DNA of 7,921 nucleotides from an uncultured Ruminococcus sp. Lineage in GTDB: Bacteria; Bacillota; Clostridia; Oscillospirales; Ruminococcaceae. The DNA is taken from the NCBI GenBank assembly GCA_947589205.1, contig CANQCJ010000095.1, positions 1 to 7,921 on the forward strand, written 5' to 3'. The notes beneath the pieces are model-generated. The model was not told the DNA's origin, ran no database searches, and saw only the letters and a list, made by a program, of their open reading frames with translations. Positions 5,129 to 7,921 of the stretch are shown here, piece by piece. Position 1 is the stretch's first letter. Every line of letters starts with the position of its first letter. Position numbers and translations under genes: made by a program.

Positions 5129-6531
5129 ATGAAAACGGCAGGCCGTATATAGATCATTTTAACATCGACAGCGTAACTCAGCCGTATTTTGCGGATTCCT
5201 GCTATACCGGCTTCGTCAACGTTTCGCCGGACGACGACGGCATTGTGCGCTCCGCCATGATGTCTGACGATGATAACGATAATGAACATTATCCGAGCTT
5301 TTCTTCGATGATATATTCAAAATACTGCGAGCGCACCGGAGAGCCCGAAAACGCCCTCGCGCTTGACAAAAGCGGAAGAATGTGGATAAATTATGCCGGA
5401 AAGCCGGGAGACTATGAGCATATATCGTTTGCCGATGTGCTCAACGGCAATGTAGACCCGCGTATATTCAGCGGCTGCGTAGTTTTTGTCGGCGCATACG
5501 CCGCAGGCCTGCAGGATCAGTATTCCGTTCCCAATTCCTCCGCGCAGATGTTCGGAGTTGAGATACACGCCAATATTTTACAGTGCATGATCGACGACAG
5601 AATGCCGCTGCCGGTTTCCCGCCTTACCGCCGCTCTTATAAGCGCGGCAGCCGCGCTGATAGTGTTTATTGCTTCTAAGAAGCTAAAGCTCGCCTTTAGT
5701 CTGCCGATAACGCTTATAGCGACAGCCGGCTACGGCTTCGGCGGCGTGCTTTTGAATGCTCACGGCAGCACTATACCGCTTGCAAGCGCAGCCGTATTTA
5801 TGCCGCTGGCGTTCCTGTTCAACCTGATACGGCGTTACGCTTTGCAGACTATAGAAAAACATCGTATAACGGCGGCGTTCAAAAAGTATGTTGCGCCTCA
5901 GGTAGTCGACGAGATGTTCAAAAAGGGCGAATACACCGTAAAGCTCGGCGGCGAGAACCGCCATATCGCGGTGCTGTTCGTTGATATACGCGGCTTCACG
6001 CCGATGTCGGAAGCGTTAGAGCCGGAGCAGGTGGTGGATATACTCAACAGCTATCTTAACCTGACGACAAATTCGATTTTTGCCAACGGCGGAACGCTCG
6101 ATAAATTTATCGGAGACGCGACGATGGCGGTATTCAACGCGCCGTTCGACCTTGACGATTATATTTTCCGCGCGGTAAAGACCGCTTGGGATATCGTTCA
6201 GGGCGGAAACGAGATAGAAAGCAAATATATGGAAAAATACGGCAGGTCGGTCAGCTTCGGCGTGGGCGTAAACTGCGGAAACGCCGTCGTGGGAAATATC
6301 GGCTGCGATTTCAGAATGGATTACACGGCTATTGGCGACACGGTAAATACTGCCGCGCGGCTTGAAGCCAACGCTAAACGCGGTCAGGTGCTTATAAGCG
6401 AGAGCGTTTACGAGCAGGTAAAGGACCGCGTAGAGGTCGAGCCGATAGGGGAGATACCGCTTAAAGGAAAATCAAAGGGCGTTTTTGTATATTCGCTTGT
6501 GAAAATTTTATCTGATGGGGTGGAAAAATGA
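5119..6531 (+). CDS. CHASE2-adenylate cyclase, C-terminal fragment with catalytic domain
   Basis: This is the rest of the frameshifted cyclase, numbered here as in the rejoined 600-residue protein. It holds the second half of CHASE2 (to about residue 290), three membrane helices (about 299-316, 322-343, 350-368), a helical linker with Phe-Lys-Lys-Tyr-Val-Ala-Pro, and a class III nucleotide cyclase domain (about 412-590). Both metal-binding Asp are present (Asp419 in FVDIRGFT, Asp463 in KFIGDATMAVF). So are the transition-state Asn540 and Arg544 (NTAAR). The base-selecting pair is Lys459/Thr533. That pair is typical of class IIIb adenylate cyclases and points to ATP and cAMP rather than GTP. 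There is no good start codon with a ribosome binding site in this frame: GTG 5245 and ATG 5257 both lack one. Efficient expression is therefore doubtful unless the break is an artefact. The end overlaps the next gene by four bases. Confidence 0.92.
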   Translation, partial: YALDENGRPYIDHFNIDSVTQPYFADSCYTGFVNVSPDDDGIVRSAMMSDDDNDNEHYPSFSSMIYSKYCERTGEPENALALDKSGRMWINYAGKPGDYEHISFADVLNGNVDPRIFSGCVVFVGAYAAGLQDQYSVPNSSAQMFGVEIHANILQCMIDDRMPLPVSRLTAALISAAAALIVFIASKKLKLAFSLPITLIATAGYGFGGVLLNAHGSTIPLASAAVFMPLAFLFNLIRRYALQTIEKHRITAAFKKYVAPQVVDEMFKKGEYTVKLGGENRHIAVLFVDIRGFTPMSEALEPEQVVDILNSYLNLTTNSIFANGGTLDKFIGDATMAVFNAPFDLDDYIFRAVKTAWDIVQGGNEIESKYMEKYGRSVSFGVGVNCGNAVVGNIGCDFRMDYTAIGDTVNTAARLEANAKRGQVLISESVYEQVKDRVEVEPIGEIPLKGKSKGVFVYSLVKILSDGVEK

Positions 6532-7316
6532 GCAGATTCCTGATAATACCGGAGCTTAAAAATATCGGCGAGCATCTGTCGCTTGCAAACGAATACGGTC
6601 TCGGTTTTGAATATAACGATTTTTACCATCCGAACGTACTCGATGACGAGCAAGGGCTGCGCGGACTTTTCAGCGCGTATAAGGCTCATTCTCTGCCGGA
6701 GTACTGCACCTGTCACGGAGATTTTTTCGATGTGCTGGTGTTCAGCGAGGATAAGAGTATAAGAGACATCGCCGATATGCGGATAAGACAGAGCATTGAC
6801 GCGGCGAAAAATATTGGCGCTGAGGCGGTGGTTTTTCATACGAACTACGAGCCGATGCTCACCGCGGATTTCTATGTAAATAACTGGATAAATAAAAATG
6901 AAGAATACTGGAGCGGAATTCTTGAAGAATTTAAAGATATAAATATTTATATTGAAAATATGTTCGACCGCTCGCCGGAGCTGCTCTGCCGTCTGAGCGA
7001 GAGACTGAAAAAATATGCCAATTACGGCGTCTGCTTTGATTACGCTCACGCTGTGTGCTTTGGCAAAGAGGAAAAAATATCCGTATGGTCAAGCTCGTTA
7101 GCGCCGTATGTAAAGCATATGCACATCAACGACAACGATCTTAAAAACGATCTTCATTTATCAGTCGGGATGGGAAGTATCGACTGGGAAGAATTTGCGG
7201 AGTATTACGGAAAGTATTTCGGCAATAGTACGGTGCTTATAGAGGTTTCCGGAATAGAAAAGCAGCGCAGGTCGGTCGAATATCTTGAAGGGATAGGGCT
7301 GATAAGCAAGCTTTGA
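6528..7316 (+). CDS. Metal-dependent TIM-barrel protein, sugar-phosphate isomerase/endonuclease IV superfamily
   Basis: This 262-residue soluble protein has the AP_endonuc_2/xylose isomerase-like TIM-barrel pattern. Its reaction is not known. Each metal ligand of E. coli endonuclease IV, recalled from its sequence, has a counterpart: His63 (CTCHGD), His104 (VVFHTN), Glu143 (IYIEN), Asp171 and His174 (CFDYAH), His199 (HMHIND), Asp208 and His210 (NDLHLSVGMG) and Glu239 (VLIEVS). The Gly-x-Gly-x-Ile-x-Trp stretch after His210 also fits the family. It is about 20 residues shorter than endonuclease IV and lacks that enzyme's N-terminal sequence, so a sugar or sugar-phosphate isomerase/epimerase is at least as likely as a DNA-repair nuclease. 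The ATG at 6528 overlaps the cyclase stop as ATGA, with a GGGGTGG site 6 bases upstream, suggesting translational coupling. It is the second gene of the cyclase operon. Confidence 0.85.
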   Translation: MSRFLIIPELKNIGEHLSLANEYGLGFEYNDFYHPNVLDDEQGLRGLFSAYKAHSLPEYCTCHGDFFDVLVFSEDKSIRDIADMRIRQSIDAAKNIGAEAVVFHTNYEPMLTADFYVNNWINKNEEYWSGILEEFKDINIYIENMFDRSPELLCRLSERLKKYANYGVCFDYAHAVCFGKEEKISVWSSSLAPYVKHMHINDNDLKNDLHLSVGMGSIDWEEFAEYYGKYFGNSTVLIEVSGIEKQRRSVEYLEGIGLISKL

Positions 7317-7344
7317 GACAGGATAGTATGGAGGAAAGTATTAA

Positions 7345-7921
7345 ATGAAACTTGCCGCATTGACGATAAAGGCTAAAATAATAATAGCCGCCGCAGCGGC
7401 GGCGACGGTAGCCGCGGCGACAGCCGGAGCCGTCTTGCTTTTCGGCTCGAACGAGGAGTCCTACAGAGTCGTAAAGGTCTTTGAAACGCAGGGAACGAGC
7501 AACACCGTTGACAGAGAATCGGCGGGTATACTCGACGCGTATGACGGAATGAATCTGCAAAACAAGGATCTCGTTTCCACGGGCGCTGACAGCAATATGC
7601 GTATTGAAATGGACGGGGAGAAGTATATCCTCATGGACAGCGATACGCAGCTGGAGCTTATAGCGGAGAACACCGCAAAGGACAGCAGGACGCTTATCGA
7701 GCTTAAAAAAGGCGAGATACTTAACGAGATAACAGAGCCGCTTTCAAACAATTCCACATATGAGGTAAACACACCGAAGGCGACAATGGCGGTAAGAGGT
7801 ACGAGCTTTGACGTAAAGACAGAGCCGCTCGACGACGGAAATTATATCACCGACCTCGAGGTGATCCACGGCAGGGTCTCGGTGCAGCTTTATGATGAAA
7901 ACGGAAAGAAAAAGGGCAAGG
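7345..7921 (+). CDS. Membrane-anchored FecR-domain protein (3'-truncated by window edge)
   Basis: The frame is open from ATG 7345 to the window end (192 complete codons), so the C-terminus is missing. A strong GGAGG site (7330-7334) lies 10 bases upstream. About ten N-terminal residues precede an Ala-rich hydrophobic segment (about 11-33), which should be an uncleaved anchor or signal; no lipobox Cys is seen. A FecR domain follows outside the membrane. Visible FecR hallmarks are Val-Ser-Thr-Gly (77-80), the Ile-Leu-Met-Asp-Ser-Asp-Thr-Gln-Leu-Glu-Leu strand (95-105), Glu-Leu-Lys-Lys-Gly-Glu-Ile (119-125), Val-Asn-Thr-Pro-Lys-Ala (141-146) and the signature Ala-Val-Arg-Gly-Thr-Ser-Phe-Asp-Val (149-157). 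No cytoplasmic anti-sigma domain and no sigma factor gene are present, so the FecR anti-sigma role is unlikely. It follows the TIM-barrel gene by 28 bases, in the same operon as the CHASE2 cyclase. A sensory or ligand-binding role at the cell surface is my inference. Confidence 0.88.
   Translation, partial: MKLAALTIKAKIIIAAAAAATVAAATAGAVLLFGSNEESYRVVKVFETQGTSNTVDRESAGILDAYDGMNLQNKDLVSTGADSNMRIEMDGEKYILMDSDTQLELIAENTAKDSRTLIELKKGEILNEITEPLSNNSTYEVNTPKATMAVRGTSFDVKTEPLDDGNYITDLEVIHGRVSVQLYDENGKKKGK
7387..7403 (+). repeat. GC-rich palindrome inside the FecR-gene membrane segment
   Basis: GCCGCCGC (7387-7394) and GCGGCGGC (7396-7403) flank a single A. In mRNA this could fold as a 7-bp all-GC stem with a 3-base loop, starting about 42 bases into the coding region. 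It lies in a run of alanine codons, which is probably why it is symmetrical. Confidence 0.5.

Noticed and set aside
7387..7403. The GC-rich palindrome in the FecR gene as a regulatory hairpin
   Set aside because: It falls in a run of GCN alanine codons in the membrane segment, where such symmetry arises easily. It is kept only as a low-confidence repeat.

Overview
The window looks like chromosomal DNA from a Clostridia-type Firmicute, perhaps an uncultured gut Oscillospiraceae/Ruminococcaceae relative. This is an inference from style, not a search. The supports are a transketolase split into two adjacent genes, strong purine-rich Shine-Dalgarno sites, SigA-like promoters with 17-bp spacers, a TTG start, heavy use of ATA and AGA codons, and AT-rich intergenic DNA between moderately GC-rich genes. 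No tRNA, rRNA, CRISPR array, insertion sequence or phage gene is visible. Genes fill nearly all of the window and no gene-free stretch exceeds about 200 bases.

Left part (1-3520) is housekeeping. The two-gene transketolase (N-terminal half cut by the window edge, then the C-terminal half) ends at a strong hairpin terminator. A clear promoter then drives the ribosome-associated GTPase TypA/BipA. TypA ends at a bidirectional terminator shared with the convergent gene on its right.

Right part (3521-7921) is a signalling locus. A GAF-GGDEF protein (probable diguanylate cyclase) is read leftward. A CHASE2-class III adenylate cyclase is read rightward. They diverge from a 195-bp AT-rich region that carries two near-consensus back-to-back promoters and an inverted repeat at the predicted start of the leftward transcript. 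The cyclase reading frame is broken once, near 5117-5128. Both halves are otherwise intact and every catalytic residue is present, so it is either a recent lesion (a TA duplication would explain it exactly) or a sequence error.

The cyclase overlaps by four bases (ATGA) a metal-dependent TIM-barrel protein of the endonuclease IV/sugar-phosphate isomerase superfamily. That gene is followed 28 bases later by a membrane-anchored FecR-domain protein that runs off the right edge. My reading is a candidate envelope-sensing module: the extracytoplasmic CHASE2 and FecR domains sense a signal, cAMP is made inside, and the divergent GAF-GGDEF protein may link this to c-di-GMP. The component families are known. 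The combined module, and any role of the TIM-barrel enzyme in it, is my inference and is the part of the window most worth following up.
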